From Halalkalibacter urbisdiaboli (lineage in GTDB: Bacteria; Bacillota; Bacilli; Bacillales; Bacillaceae_D), in NCBI RefSeq assembly GCF_002156385.1, contig NZ_MVJM01000002.1, forward strand, positions 1,092,814 to 1,156,813: a DNA stretch of 64,000 nt, read 5' to 3'. The notes under the pieces are model-generated. The model saw only the letters and a program-made list of their open reading frames with translations, did no database searches and was not told where the DNA came from. The translations under genes were made by a program, and so were the position numbers. Shown in pieces: positions 23,143 to 34,705 of the stretch. Position 1 is the stretch's first letter; each line of letters starts with the position of its first letter.

Positions 23143-23174
23143 GAAAAACTCTTAGCCCTAGAGCTAAGAGTTTT
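23143..23174. terminator. Bidirectional terminator between oxidoreductase and lipoprotein genes
   Basis: AAAACTCTTAGC and GCTAAGAGTTTT form a 12-bp stem with a 6-base loop. On the minus strand it overlaps the lipoprotein stop codon and is followed by T-rich sequence. The symmetric A and T ends could also serve the plus-strand gene. Confidence 0.8.
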
Positions 23175-23637
23175 GATCATTTTCGTTAATATGGATTTGA
23201 TAACGAGGAATTTGCCTTTTGAACTCTTGTCTCAAAGCTTTCATTTCTTTCTTTTTTTCATCCTCATCCATATCCTCTGGAACGGTTAAATTTATCCAAG
23301 CGTGACTTCCCATGATAATAACCATTCCCGGCTGGAACGGAGAGTCCTCTACGACACCTCGCAAGGTCACTTGGTCATCTCCCATTGTTTGACGGTTGGC
23401 GTCCATCGTCCGAAAGCTTGTTCCTGTTGTATTTTCCTGACCGCGATGACGATAGGTTGGTAGCTTATCCATCCCATGGTAATTCGCCGGTCCAGGTCCG
23501 AGCAACCCGTACGTAATCTGGTCCATGGACGGTTGTGTTGCCCTCATCTGCATCCCTTGAGCCTCAGACTTTTCAGGCTCGTTACAGCCAGTCAGTAAAA
23601 CCGCACCAACGACACAGCCTAACCAAAATCGTTTCAT
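23164..23637 (-). CDS. Putative lipoprotein of unknown function
   Basis: The protein has 157 residues. The N terminus MKRFWLGCVVGAVLLTGCNE is a lipoprotein signal with lipobox LTGC, so the mature protein should be anchored outside the membrane. The middle is rich in polar residues. Towards the end, VVEDSPFQPGMVIIMGSHAWINLTVPEDM is faintly like the beta segments of YhcN/YlaJ spore lipoproteins. That resemblance is weak and I do not assign a function. ATG 23637 has AGGAGGTG upstream. It stands alone between the terminator and glpD. Confidence 0.75.
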   Translation of the reverse strand: MKRFWLGCVVGAVLLTGCNEPEKSEAQGMQMRATQPSMDQITYGLLGPGPANYHGMDKLPTYRHRGQENTTGTSFRTMDANRQTMGDDQVTLRGVVEDSPFQPGMVIIMGSHAWINLTVPEDMDEDEKKKEMKALRQEFKRQIPRYQIHINENDQNS

Positions 23638-23756
23638 GTGAGCACCTCCTGCTACGTTAAGTAGGGCTGCATCTTTAGGTTGCCCACATGAACGAATTTA
23701 CTACTCACAATAATGCCCAGTCCGACCTTACATAAAACAACGACATATTGCTTACG

Positions 23757-25400
23757 CTAATGAGTGTGTACAGCATCATGTAAATGCTTTTCTAGCTCCT
23801 GCGTTAGCTTTTCTTTTTCGTCATCACTCCATTGTAATTGGCGTGCTAGCCAATCAATAACTTGCTGCTTCCATTGCTGAACCCAATCAATATTAAAAAA
23901 TAATGCGCTCGTTCGACGAATAAAGAAGTCAACCGGCGTGACCGTCATTTCTTCGTTTACAGCATAAGCTAGCTGCAAAAACAGCGCTAAAGGAAGCTCA
24001 GCATCTTGATTATAATGTTGTGTATATTCGAAAACTTGCTCAATATTGGAACCATATCTCCGTGCTAACATCGTTGATTCTTCTTCTGTTAGACCGAGCT
24101 TTACACCTTTTTCTATTTTTTCTTTCATGTATGAAGCAAATTGAGCTGAACCACCTACGTCTCCTCCGGAAATCGGGAGCGTCTTCGTGATACATGGTGA
24201 AAATAACGTTTGTTGCTCCTGCTTAAACTGCTCGGCAAGCTGGTTGACAACTAACTCAGCCATTTTTCGGTATCCTGTTAATTTCCCACCAGCGATTGTC
24301 ATTAATCCCGATTCCGAAGTCCAAATTTCATCTTTTCTGGAGATTTCAGACGGGTCTTTTCCGTCTTCATGAATCAGTGGTCTCAATCCGGTCCAGCTTG
24401 ATTCAATATCATCCACACGCATCTTTAAAGTCGGAAACATAAAATTAATCGCATCAAGCACATATTGACGGTCTTCACTGGTCATTCTTGGATGAACCAT
24501 ATCTCCTGTGTACGTTGTATCTGTCGTTCCTACATATGTCTTCCCATCCCGCGGAATCGCAAACACCATTCTTCGATCAGGCGTATCAAAATAAATCGCT
24601 TGCTTCAATGGAAATCTACTTTGATCAATAACAATATGAATTCCTTTTGTTAATTGAAGTGATTTTCCTTTTTTCGAGCCGTCCTTTTCACGGAGCGTAT
24701 CAACCCAAGGGCCTGCAGCATTGACAATTTTCTTTGCATAAATTGAATACAGCTCACCCGACATTTGGTCCTTTACTACGACACCAACGACTTTCCCCTC
24801 TTCTTTAATAAAGTCCTCAACCTTCGCATAATTCATCAGGTCAGCCCCATGCTCACTCGCTTTTTTCGCGACCTCAATCGTTAATCTAGCATCGTCCGTC
24901 TTATACTCGACGTAATAGCCGCCACCTTTTAGTCCATCCTGTCTTAATAGCGGCTCTAATCGTGCTGTTTCTTCGGCTGTTAACATCGAACGACGCTCGT
25001 TGCGTTTAACCCCCGCTAAAAAATCATACACACGCAAACCAAGCGACGTTGAAAACTTTCCAAACGTTCCCCCTTCATGAATCGGCAGAAGCATCCACTC
25101 AGGTGTCGTTACATGCGGTCCATTTTCATATACAATCGCCCGCTCTTTTCCAACCTCTGCAACCATCTTCACTTCAAATTGCTTTAAATAACGCAAGCCA
25201 CCATGAACCAATTTCGTTGAACGACTCGACGTACCAGCTGCGAAATCCTGCATTTCAACAAGCGCGGTTTTCATTCCACGCGTAGTCGCATCTAATGCAA
25301 TCCCACAACCAGTAATGCCTCCACCGATAATAAGCACATCATATTGTTTATGATCCATCGTATTTAATAACTGTTGCCGTGTTTTACTTGAAAATGCCAT
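23757..25400 (-). CDS. glpD: Aerobic glycerol-3-phosphate dehydrogenase
   Basis: This FAD enzyme of the inner membrane face oxidises glycerol 3-phosphate to dihydroxyacetone phosphate and passes electrons to menaquinone. The product is 547 residues. The FAD-binding VLIIGGGITGCGIALDA, the signature SSRSTKLVHGGLRYLKQFE, and the GTTDTTYTGD and IAGGKLTGYRKMAE segments are all present. ATG 25400 follows AGGGGGA. It is downstream of glpK but separated from it by a terminator and an eight-copy repeat array, so it may depend on its own promoter within 25401-25911. I found no GlpP-type leader terminator there. Confidence 0.96.
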   Translation of the reverse strand: MAFSSKTRQQLLNTMDHKQYDVLIIGGGITGCGIALDATTRGMKTALVEMQDFAAGTSSRSTKLVHGGLRYLKQFEVKMVAEVGKERAIVYENGPHVTTPEWMLLPIHEGGTFGKFSTSLGLRVYDFLAGVKRNERRSMLTAEETARLEPLLRQDGLKGGGYYVEYKTDDARLTIEVAKKASEHGADLMNYAKVEDFIKEEGKVVGVVVKDQMSGELYSIYAKKIVNAAGPWVDTLREKDGSKKGKSLQLTKGIHIVIDQSRFPLKQAIYFDTPDRRMVFAIPRDGKTYVGTTDTTYTGDMVHPRMTSEDRQYVLDAINFMFPTLKMRVDDIESSWTGLRPLIHEDGKDPSEISRKDEIWTSESGLMTIAGGKLTGYRKMAELVVNQLAEQFKQEQQTLFSPCITKTLPISGGDVGGSAQFASYMKEKIEKGVKLGLTEEESTMLARRYGSNIEQVFEYTQHYNQDAELPLALFLQLAYAVNEEMTVTPVDFFIRRTSALFFNIDWVQQWKQQVIDWLARQLQWSDDEKEKLTQELEKHLHDAVHTH

Positions 25401-25469
25401 CTTTTAGTCCCCCTATGGTTTCTCTCCTTGATGTTGTTGGCGCTGCTGCGAATCGTCTTTTCGAAGCTT

Positions 25470-25915
25470 GAGCCTCCCTGTGGTCGGCTGTCGGCGCGCA
25501 AATTACGCACGCCTCTTATAACCTGAGCCTCCCTGTGGTTGGCTGTCGGCGCGCAAAAACCGCACGCCTATACAAAACCTGAGCCTCCCTGTGGTCGGCT
25601 GTCGGCGCGCAAATTACGCACGCCTATACAAAACCTTGAGCCTCCCTGCGGTCGGCTGCCGGCGCGCAAATTACGCACGCCTATACAAAACCTTGAGCCT
25701 CCCTGCGGTCGGCTGCCGGCGCGCAAATTACGCACGCCTATACAAAACCTGAGCCTCCCTGTGGTCGGCTGTCGGCGCGCAAATTGCGCACGCCTATACA
25801 ACCCTTGAGCCTCCCTACGGTCGGCTGTCGGCGCGCAAAAAACGCACGCCTATACAACCCTTGAGCCTCCCTACGGTCGGCTGCCGGCGCGCAAAAAAAC
25901 GCACGCCTATACAAA
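25470..25915 (-). repeat. Tandem array of eight ~56-bp GC-rich two-hairpin units, between glpK and glpD
   Basis: The word GAGCCTCCCT starts at 25470, 25525, 25581, 25638, 25695, 25751, 25807 and 25863, giving periods of 55-57 bp. On the minus strand each unit reads TATAGGCGTGC-loop-GCGCGCC, then the second hairpin AGCCGACC-loop-GGGAGGCT. Stems are constant while loops vary (GTAATTT, GTTTTTT and others; GCA, ACA, GTA). There are no unique spacers. The array begins directly behind the T run of the glpK terminator, and its translations in all frames shift between units, so it is not coding. Apart from it and the terminator, 25401-26031 holds only the glpD leader. Confidence 0.92.
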
Positions 25916-25966
25916 AAAGAGACCACAAAAGTGCTTTTATTGTTATAAAAGCCTTTCGTGGTCTCT
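25912..25966 (-). terminator. Terminator of glpK
   Basis: AGAGACCAC (25918-25926) pairs with GTGGTCTCT (25958-25966), and an inner GCTTTTAT/ATAAAAGC stem sits below a TGTT loop. On the minus strand TTTTTTG follows, and then the first repeat unit begins. It lies about 65 bases after the glpK stop. Confidence 0.9.
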
Positions 25967-26031
25967 CCGTTTCTCCTACCAACATATTAACTTATTATTA
26001 GTATACTTGATTTTTCGGTTGGCGTCATTTG

Positions 26032-27802
<1,771 letters not shown>

Positions 27803-27859
27803 CTTCCCACCCCTTTTTTGGCACGCCTCCCGCTCGCTGCTCGCACCACGACAAGCCCT

Positions 27860-27925
27860 CTCGTGGCGCTTCAAAAGATGCAGCGGCTTCCGGCGGCCTT
27901 CGCCCTACTAAAAAGGGGAAACCCA
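27860..27925. repeat. 66-bp direct repeat, copy b (downstream of glpP)
   Basis: This is identical to 27555-27620. Here the hairpin is complete, because CCCCTTTTTAGTAGGGC follows and forms the glpP terminator (27902-27942). Between the composite block and this copy, 27803-27859 is GC-rich and holds nothing I can name. Confidence 0.9.
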
Positions 27926-27942
27926 CCCCTTTTTAGTAGGGC
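27902..27942 (-). terminator. Terminator-like hairpin overlapping the glpP stop
   Basis: GCCCTACTAAAAAGGGG and CCCCTTTTTAGTAGGGC form a perfect 17-bp stem with a 7-base loop. The last three glpP codons and its stop are in the stem. T residues lie inside the stem rather than after it, so termination efficiency is uncertain. Confidence 0.65.
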
Positions 27943-28484
27943 TTCCATAATGCGGTGTTTGTGGTGGTGATGGCGGTTGCGCCTGCTTGTAGGGCGTTGA
28001 TGATGGCTTGCTCGTCATCGATCAGACCGCCGACAAGGATCGGGACGCCTGTTTTTTGTTTGACTTGTTTGATAAGCGATGGGATGACGCCCGGTAATAG
28101 TTCAATATAGTCAGGTTGTACTTTTGGTACTAATTTATAGGTCGTTTCTATTGCCGAGCTGTCTAGTAAAAAGACGCGTTGGATGGCATCGACCTTTTTT
28201 TTCTTTGCTGCTTGAACAGCGCCTGCTCGTGTTGAGATAATTCCCGCGGGTTTCATTTCTTGACAGAGAAATTCAACAGCGTGTTCATTTGGCTTTAAGC
28301 CGTTAATTAAATCAACATGTAAGATGACTTTTTTTTCTGCTTTTTTTATCGCTTCCACTATGGAACGTAGTTGACCGAGAGTACTGTCCAATAAGACACC
28401 ATATTCATAATCACTTTTCAAAAAGGCCTCAAGTTGTTTCCACTCTCTGAACGCTGGTAGTACTTGTTGGTTTTTATAGGACAT
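27933..28484 (-). CDS. glpP: Glycerol uptake operon antiterminator GlpP
   Basis: This is an RNA-binding antiterminator that, with glycerol 3-phosphate, allows read-through of leader terminators in front of glp genes in Bacillus. The product is 183 residues with a TIM-barrel-like pattern: KVILHVDLINGLKPNEHAVEFL, GIISTRAGAVQAAKKKK, and PDYIELLPGVIPSLI before the phosphate-binding IPILVGGLIDD-like end (here VPILVGGLID). ATG 28484 follows GTGGGAG. It precedes glpK on the same strand. Confidence 0.93.
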   Translation of the reverse strand: MSYKNQQVLPAFREWKQLEAFLKSDYEYGVLLDSTLGQLRSIVEAIKKAEKKVILHVDLINGLKPNEHAVEFLCQEMKPAGIISTRAGAVQAAKKKKVDAIQRVFLLDSSAIETTYKLVPKVQPDYIELLPGVIPSLIKQVKQKTGVPILVGGLIDDEQAIINALQAGATAITTTNTALWKPY

Positions 28485-28504
28485 CGTCTGTCACTCCCAC
28501 GTTT

Positions 28505-29542
<1,038 letters not shown>

Positions 29543-29552
29543 TTACGTATCC

Positions 29553-31781
29553 TTACCTTTGCCGGAGATGAAATACGTAAGATTGAAAGTCTCCTCCACG
29601 CTCCGCCTTTTCTTTATTCACACCGTTGAATTCAATCGGAAGTGCAACTCCTTGATACATTAGTTCATCTCCAAAATGGGAAGCGTCGTTTCCGTTTATC
29701 GTATACTCGGCCTCTGCATTTAATCCTTTAAGGAGCAAGTTAGCCTGCTTGTTCGGATTCGGCGTTGCTAATACTTTGTACCAACCAACTAACGCTTCAC
29801 GTTTGTCCTTACTGACGACGATCCACGCAGTTTCGTTCTTCTCAAATGGACTAAGCAGGCGATAAAAGTCACCGTCGCGAATCAAGCTGCGGTACTCTTT
29901 ATACAGTTCTACCTGCTGTTTGATGATGTCTTTTTCCTCAGCTGTAAGGTCAAGTGGATTCAACTCATAACCAAAGGTACCAAAATAAGCTACGTTTGCT
30001 CTCGTCTCAAGCGATGTGGTACGCAAGGTTTGGTGATTCGGAACAGCTGAAACATGTGAACCCATACTATAAAGTGGATACACCAATGACGTGCCGTACT
30101 GAATCTTTAACCTCTCAACCGCATCTGTGTTATCACTCGCCCACGCTTGCGGCGCATAATAGAACATTCCCGGATCAAACCGTCCGCCTCCGCCAGCACA
30201 TGATTCAAATAAGACGTGCGGAAATGCTTCCGTTAATCGTTCATATAGCTGATACACACCTAAAATGTAGCGGTGAAAAAATTCGCCTTGCTGATCAGCA
30301 GCGAGAGCGGTTGAATACACCTCCGTCATGTAGCGATTCATATCCCATTTAATATATGATAGCTTCGTTCGGTTAATCAATTCCGCCATTTTCTCGTATA
30401 TATAGGAGACAATTTCCTCTCTCGAAAAATCTAGTACACGTTGATTTCTTCCAAGAGACGATGCACGTTTTGGGGTCGAGATAGCCCAGTCGGGGTGTTC
30501 CTCAAACAACTCACTTTTCGGGCTAATCATCTCTGGCTCAAACCAAAGACCGAATGCTAATCCTTGTTTTCTAATTTCATCAGCTACGTAACCAAGACCG
30601 TTCGGGAGCTTTTCTTTGTTTTCCCACCAATCCCCAAGCGAGGTCCGGTCATCATTTCTTTTCCCAAACCAGCCATCATCAAGAACGAATAGCTCGACGC
30701 CTAGCTGACTCGCCTCTTTGGCAATACTAACTAGCTTCTGCTCATTAAAATCAAAATACGTTGCTTCCCAGTTATTAATTAAAATAGGTCGGTCTTTCTT
30801 TTTCCAGACTCCTCGTATTAAATGATTACGGTAAAAATCATGAAAGTGCTGACTCATCGCATTCAGTCCATGTTCAGCATAAACCATGACGACCTCTGGC
30901 GATTGAAAGCTTTCGTTTTCGCCTAGCTTCCATTCAAACCGAAATGGATGAATACCGACCATGACTCTAGCAGTTTCATAATGGTCCACTTCAACCTGAG
31001 CTAAGAAGTTACTACTGTAGATGAAATTAAAGCCATACACCTCGCCATGATGCTCCGTTGTCATCGGACGACGCAATGCTAGAAATGGATTATGCTGATG
31101 AGAGCTAGCTCCTCGTATGCTCGAAATCGACTGTATCCCAGCTTCAAGACGTCTCTCTTTTACATGACGTTCTCGTGACCATGCTCCGGCTAAATGAACC
31201 ATATCAAACTCACTGCTTGCGAAGTCGAGTGACGCCGCCATCATTCTCTCAATATATACAGCCGTATCACTCATGTTTGTAAGCTGACTGCTCCTTGTTA
31301 TCACCGGGAGTTCTTTGAATATTGTGTAATTTAATGTTAACATGACTTGCCTAGTAGGATCTTCTAAAATTATTTGCAAAGTTGTTGCTTCTTCGTCATG
31401 TTCTACATAGGTTGTTGGTAACCCTTCCAACTTAGGCTTTCCTTTTAGAATTCGATAGGTTTTATAGTGAAAGTCACTAATATGACTGCCATCAAGATAG
31501 CGTAAACTAATGGCCGGCTCTCTAAAATCAGTCCGTCCGTATACCGGATACTCCTGGCGAATGGTTTCTAAAGAGAACGCCGGGTCCTCCTCGTATAGAT
31601 GACAACTTGATGGCGTTGGGTTATCGTAGCACTGAAAATGCGAAAAATCATCACGATGCACTAACGCTTTGCCATAATACAAATGACCGAGATGACCATT
31701 TTTCAACACGTGAAAAATATAGCTGATTTTCCCGTTCGTCAGGTGAAATTGATGATTGTCTTCATTTATGTTTACGAGCAT
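29553..31781 (-). CDS. Alpha-galactosidase, GH36
   Basis: This hydrolyses terminal alpha-1,6-galactosyl residues of melibiose and raffinose-type sugars. The product is 742 residues, normal for the large bacterial GH36 enzymes. An N-terminal beta-sandwich is followed by a TIM barrel (about 330-640) with FVLDDGWFGKRNDD, the nucleophile aspartate in YIKWDMNR, FESCAGGGGRFDPGM and the acid/base aspartate in SDNTDAVERL. There is no signal peptide, so it is cytoplasmic. ATG 31781 follows AAAGGAG. An inverted repeat separates it from the upstream GH42 gene. Confidence 0.95.
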   Translation of the reverse strand: MLVNINEDNHQFHLTNGKISYIFHVLKNGHLGHLYYGKALVHRDDFSHFQCYDNPTPSSCHLYEEDPAFSLETIRQEYPVYGRTDFREPAISLRYLDGSHISDFHYKTYRILKGKPKLEGLPTTYVEHDEEATTLQIILEDPTRQVMLTLNYTIFKELPVITRSSQLTNMSDTAVYIERMMAASLDFASSEFDMVHLAGAWSRERHVKERRLEAGIQSISSIRGASSHQHNPFLALRRPMTTEHHGEVYGFNFIYSSNFLAQVEVDHYETARVMVGIHPFRFEWKLGENESFQSPEVVMVYAEHGLNAMSQHFHDFYRNHLIRGVWKKKDRPILINNWEATYFDFNEQKLVSIAKEASQLGVELFVLDDGWFGKRNDDRTSLGDWWENKEKLPNGLGYVADEIRKQGLAFGLWFEPEMISPKSELFEEHPDWAISTPKRASSLGRNQRVLDFSREEIVSYIYEKMAELINRTKLSYIKWDMNRYMTEVYSTALAADQQGEFFHRYILGVYQLYERLTEAFPHVLFESCAGGGGRFDPGMFYYAPQAWASDNTDAVERLKIQYGTSLVYPLYSMGSHVSAVPNHQTLRTTSLETRANVAYFGTFGYELNPLDLTAEEKDIIKQQVELYKEYRSLIRDGDFYRLLSPFEKNETAWIVVSKDKREALVGWYKVLATPNPNKQANLLLKGLNAEAEYTINGNDASHFGDELMYQGVALPIEFNGVNKEKAERGGDFQSYVFHLRQR

Positions 31782-31807
31782 AAGTAAAACTCCTTTCGTA
31801 CTGAAAC

Positions 31808-31870
31808 AAAAGATAGTTCCATCTTAGAGAAGCTTCACCCTAACAATCTATCTAAGGTTAACTATCTTTA
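31808..31870 (-). terminator. Inverted repeat between the GH42 and GH36 genes
   Basis: AAAGATAGTT (31809-31818) and AACTATCTTT (31860-31869) are complementary, with a weaker CTTAGA/TCTAAG pair between. On the minus strand the second arm ends in CTTTTGTTTC. It could be a partial terminator that lowers GH36 expression relative to the genes upstream. Confidence 0.5.
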
Positions 31871-31895
31871 AAATGGAACCAAAGCTAGCTTTCAT

Positions 31896-33842
31896 TTATT
31901 TTTTGACGATTTTGCTTTCGTATGGCTGCAATGTCAGTGATTCAAATGTTTTCGTTTCTGCTGTATGATTCATGAAGAAATAATAGACCTCATTGTCAAT
32001 GAAGCGTGAGTATACTTCTAAACCTTCTTCACTCTCGACATGCGCAACGTCCTGTTCCTTCACTATTCTTTTTGCAATCTCTAGTAAAACATCTTCCTCA
32101 ATGCCACCGCCCACATAATAGACTAGCCCTTTTCCGAAGTTATTTTTCGTAACGGCCGCTTCAGCATAAAATGGATCGTCATACGTAAACAGCGTTTCAG
32201 CTGTTACAGGTGTAATTACATCTCTCCAAATCGAACAAGTAGAGGATGTACCTTGAAACTCACCAGCTCCTATAATCGGAACTGTTTGTGATGAAGATAA
32301 TGCTTCAATTTCGTGAATTTCAATTCCGGTTATATCCTTTACATATCCAGGCAACGTTTGCTTTAAATAAATGTTGTTTTGCTTATCTTTAATTCCTGTA
32401 CGGAACGTAAATATGACCGTTCCTCCTTGCTCAGTAAAACTTCTAAAACGTTCGGCTAATGCTTCATCAATGATTTGTAATGCAGGAACGAGCAATACCT
32501 TATAGGAGGAAAAATCACGCGACACCGGAATCACGTCAATATGTGTATTCAGCTTGTAAAATGGCGTATACAACCGCATCAATTCTTGTTTAAAGTCAAA
32601 TCCAGAGCTCTGCTGCTGGAAATTCCAAGACCAAATATTATCATAGTCATAGAGCACCGCAATATCAGACTTAATCTCTGTTTGAAGCACGTCTTCATAA
32701 TTTTGAATATCAGAAAAGACGTTTTGCACTTCTTTATAACGACGGCCGTAATGATTATCATGCCCGACAACTCCGTAGCAATATTGTTCGGCCCCTTTTG
32801 TCATTCCGCGCCACCTGAAGTAAAGCATATCTGTACAACCATGGGCAAACGCTTGATAGGACCACATTTTCGCTTGATTCGGTCTTGGTAAATAGCCAAT
32901 AATGTCATGCCCTTGTGCGCCCATTAGTTCTTCAACAATCCAGAAGTTTTTGTCGAGCAAGCCGCGATTAAAATCATGCGTCATCGCAATTTCCGCCGGA
33001 GGAATCGGTTCGGTCAATCCTCCCCAAACTGGATAATTATCGTAAGAAACGAAATCCATCCCCTTAACGGTTTCCTCATGATCAAACCATTTCGAGAAAA
33101 AACCACCGGCAATATTCGTCGTAATTTGCTGATGAGCCCCTCTATTCTTACGGACAATCGCCGTTTGCTCCTGCGCAAAGCGATTCAAGGAGAACGAACG
33201 GAATCGGGCCCAGTCAAGCTTTAATGTCGGATTATGCGTAGTGATGGTTTTCGTCGGCATCGGGATTTCATCAAACGAGTTATACGTTTGACCCCAAAAA
33301 ATCGTCCCATACGTTTCATTTAACGCATCTATATGTTGATATTTATTTTCTAAAAATAAGTGAAATTCCTTGTGACATTGTTTGCAATAACACATGTCAC
33401 TGCCTTCATGTCCAAGCTCATTATCAATTTGCCATGCAATAATCGCATCTTCTTTCTGATAATGTTGAACAAGCTTTTCTGTTATTTTCGCACTATACTC
33501 GCGATAAACTGGCGAGTTGTAGCAATATTGACGTCTTCCACCAAAGTTGCGTGTAGCGCCATCTTCATCCACTGATAGAATGGATGGATATTGTTTCGCT
33601 AACCAAGCAGGAAACGTTGCGGTTGGTGTACCAAACATCACGTATAAGTCTTGCTCTTTCACCTTCTCTATCACTTCATCAAAGAAGGAGAAATCAAAGT
33701 TCCCTTCGGTTGGCTCCATTAAATGCCATGCAAATTCACCAATGCGGACAATGTTTGAATGTAACTTTTTAATTCCTAAAATATCCTCTTCCATCATTTC
33801 TTTCGGCCAGTGCTCTGGGTAGTAATCCACTCCTACGTACAT
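31896..33842 (-). CDS. Beta-galactosidase, GH42
   Basis: This removes beta-linked galactose from short oligosaccharides in the cytoplasm. The product is 648 residues. The TIM barrel begins YVGVDYYPEHWPKEMMEEDI. The acid/base glutamate is in AWQIDNELGHEG and the nucleophile glutamate in FWIVEELMGAQG. CYCKQC after the acid/base site, with another upstream cysteine, resembles the zinc cluster of GH42 enzymes. A trimerisation-type domain and a short beta domain follow. ATG 33842 follows AGGAGGAG. GH42 enzymes often act on galactan fragments or transgalactosylated sugars more than on lactose. Confidence 0.94.
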   Translation of the reverse strand: MYVGVDYYPEHWPKEMMEEDILGIKKLHSNIVRIGEFAWHLMEPTEGNFDFSFFDEVIEKVKEQDLYVMFGTPTATFPAWLAKQYPSILSVDEDGATRNFGGRRQYCYNSPVYREYSAKITEKLVQHYQKEDAIIAWQIDNELGHEGSDMCYCKQCHKEFHLFLENKYQHIDALNETYGTIFWGQTYNSFDEIPMPTKTITTHNPTLKLDWARFRSFSLNRFAQEQTAIVRKNRGAHQQITTNIAGGFFSKWFDHEETVKGMDFVSYDNYPVWGGLTEPIPPAEIAMTHDFNRGLLDKNFWIVEELMGAQGHDIIGYLPRPNQAKMWSYQAFAHGCTDMLYFRWRGMTKGAEQYCYGVVGHDNHYGRRYKEVQNVFSDIQNYEDVLQTEIKSDIAVLYDYDNIWSWNFQQQSSGFDFKQELMRLYTPFYKLNTHIDVIPVSRDFSSYKVLLVPALQIIDEALAERFRSFTEQGGTVIFTFRTGIKDKQNNIYLKQTLPGYVKDITGIEIHEIEALSSSQTVPIIGAGEFQGTSSTCSIWRDVITPVTAETLFTYDDPFYAEAAVTKNNFGKGLVYYVGGGIEEDVLLEIAKRIVKEQDVAHVESEEGLEVYSRFIDNEVYYFFMNHTAETKTFESLTLQPYESKIVKK

Positions 33843-33880
33843 GCTGTCTCCTCCTACTACTATGAATCTCTATATTTCTC

Positions 33881-34705
33881 TTACTTTACTGCGCTTCCAA
33901 GCATTCCTGAAATGAAATGACGTTGGAGCGAAAGGAAAAAGATAATGATCGGAATTGTCGCAATGCTAACCCCAGCCATTACTTGACCGTAGTCGATTCT
34001 TGATAGCCCGAATAAACTTGATAGGGCAACAGGTAATGTGTACATATCTGTTGTGTTTACAGCAATTAACGGCCATAAAAAGTTATTCCATTGAAACATG
34101 AATAGGAATATCGCTGTCGCTGCTAATGCTGGTTTCATCGATGGAAGGACGATGCGGAAAAAGATTTTCCACTCCCCGGCCCCGTCAATTCGCGCCGCTT
34201 CAATAAGCGCATTCGGAAACGCAAGCATATTTTGCCGCATTAGAAAAATCGCAAAAGGATACGCCAAGTTTGGCAAAATCAGCGCTTGATACGTATTAAG
34301 CCAATTAAGCGCCGCCATCATTTTGAATAAAGGGATCACTGTCGCATGATATGGAATCATCATCGATAGTAAAAATACAGTGAAAATAAACGTTCGACCT
34401 TTAAAGCGAAACTTTGCAAACGCATAGGCGGCCATCGTACTAATTAATAATGCTAACACCGTATAGACACTTGATACAAAAAGTGAATTAAATAACACTC
34501 GCCAAATACCGATGGCTTCATTTAAGTTCACGATATTCTCAATTAACTTTGTCCCAGGTATTAACGATGGTGGTGAAGCAAACAGCTTTCCACTTTCATT
34601 TGTTGCTCCCACTAAAGCCCAGTAAAATGGGAATAAGGAAACAATCGCACCAATGATTAAAAATGTATATAAACCGAGCTTTTGTAACGTCTTTTTATTT
34701 TTCAT
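33881..34705 (-). CDS. Sugar ABC transporter permease (MalG type)
   Basis: This is one of two membrane subunits of a CUT1-type importer. The product is 274 residues with six helices. The EAA loop that contacts the ATPase is EAARIDGAGEWKIFFRIVLP. It overlaps the upstream permease by four bases (ATGA), so the two are translationally coupled. No ATPase gene is in the operon, and a shared MsmX-type ATPase encoded elsewhere is the likely partner. Confidence 0.93.
   Translation of the reverse strand: MKNKKTLQKLGLYTFLIIGAIVSLFPFYWALVGATNESGKLFASPPSLIPGTKLIENIVNLNEAIGIWRVLFNSLFVSSVYTVLALLISTMAAYAFAKFRFKGRTFIFTVFLLSMMIPYHATVIPLFKMMAALNWLNTYQALILPNLAYPFAIFLMRQNMLAFPNALIEAARIDGAGEWKIFFRIVLPSMKPALAATAIFLFMFQWNNFLWPLIAVNTTDMYTLPVALSSLFGLSRIDYGQVMAGVSIATIPIIIFFLSLQRHFISGMLGSAVK

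Noticed and set aside
25470..25915. CRISPR array.
   Set aside because: Whole units are repeated without unique spacers, and no cas genes are in the window.
25470..25926. Long open frames on both strands through the 56-bp arrays, with repeated peptides such as LRTPIQNL or GVRNLRAGSRPQ.
   Set aside because: Unit lengths of 55, 56 and 57 bp change the frame between units, there is no ribosome site, and constant stems with variable loops explain the sequence better as structure than as protein.
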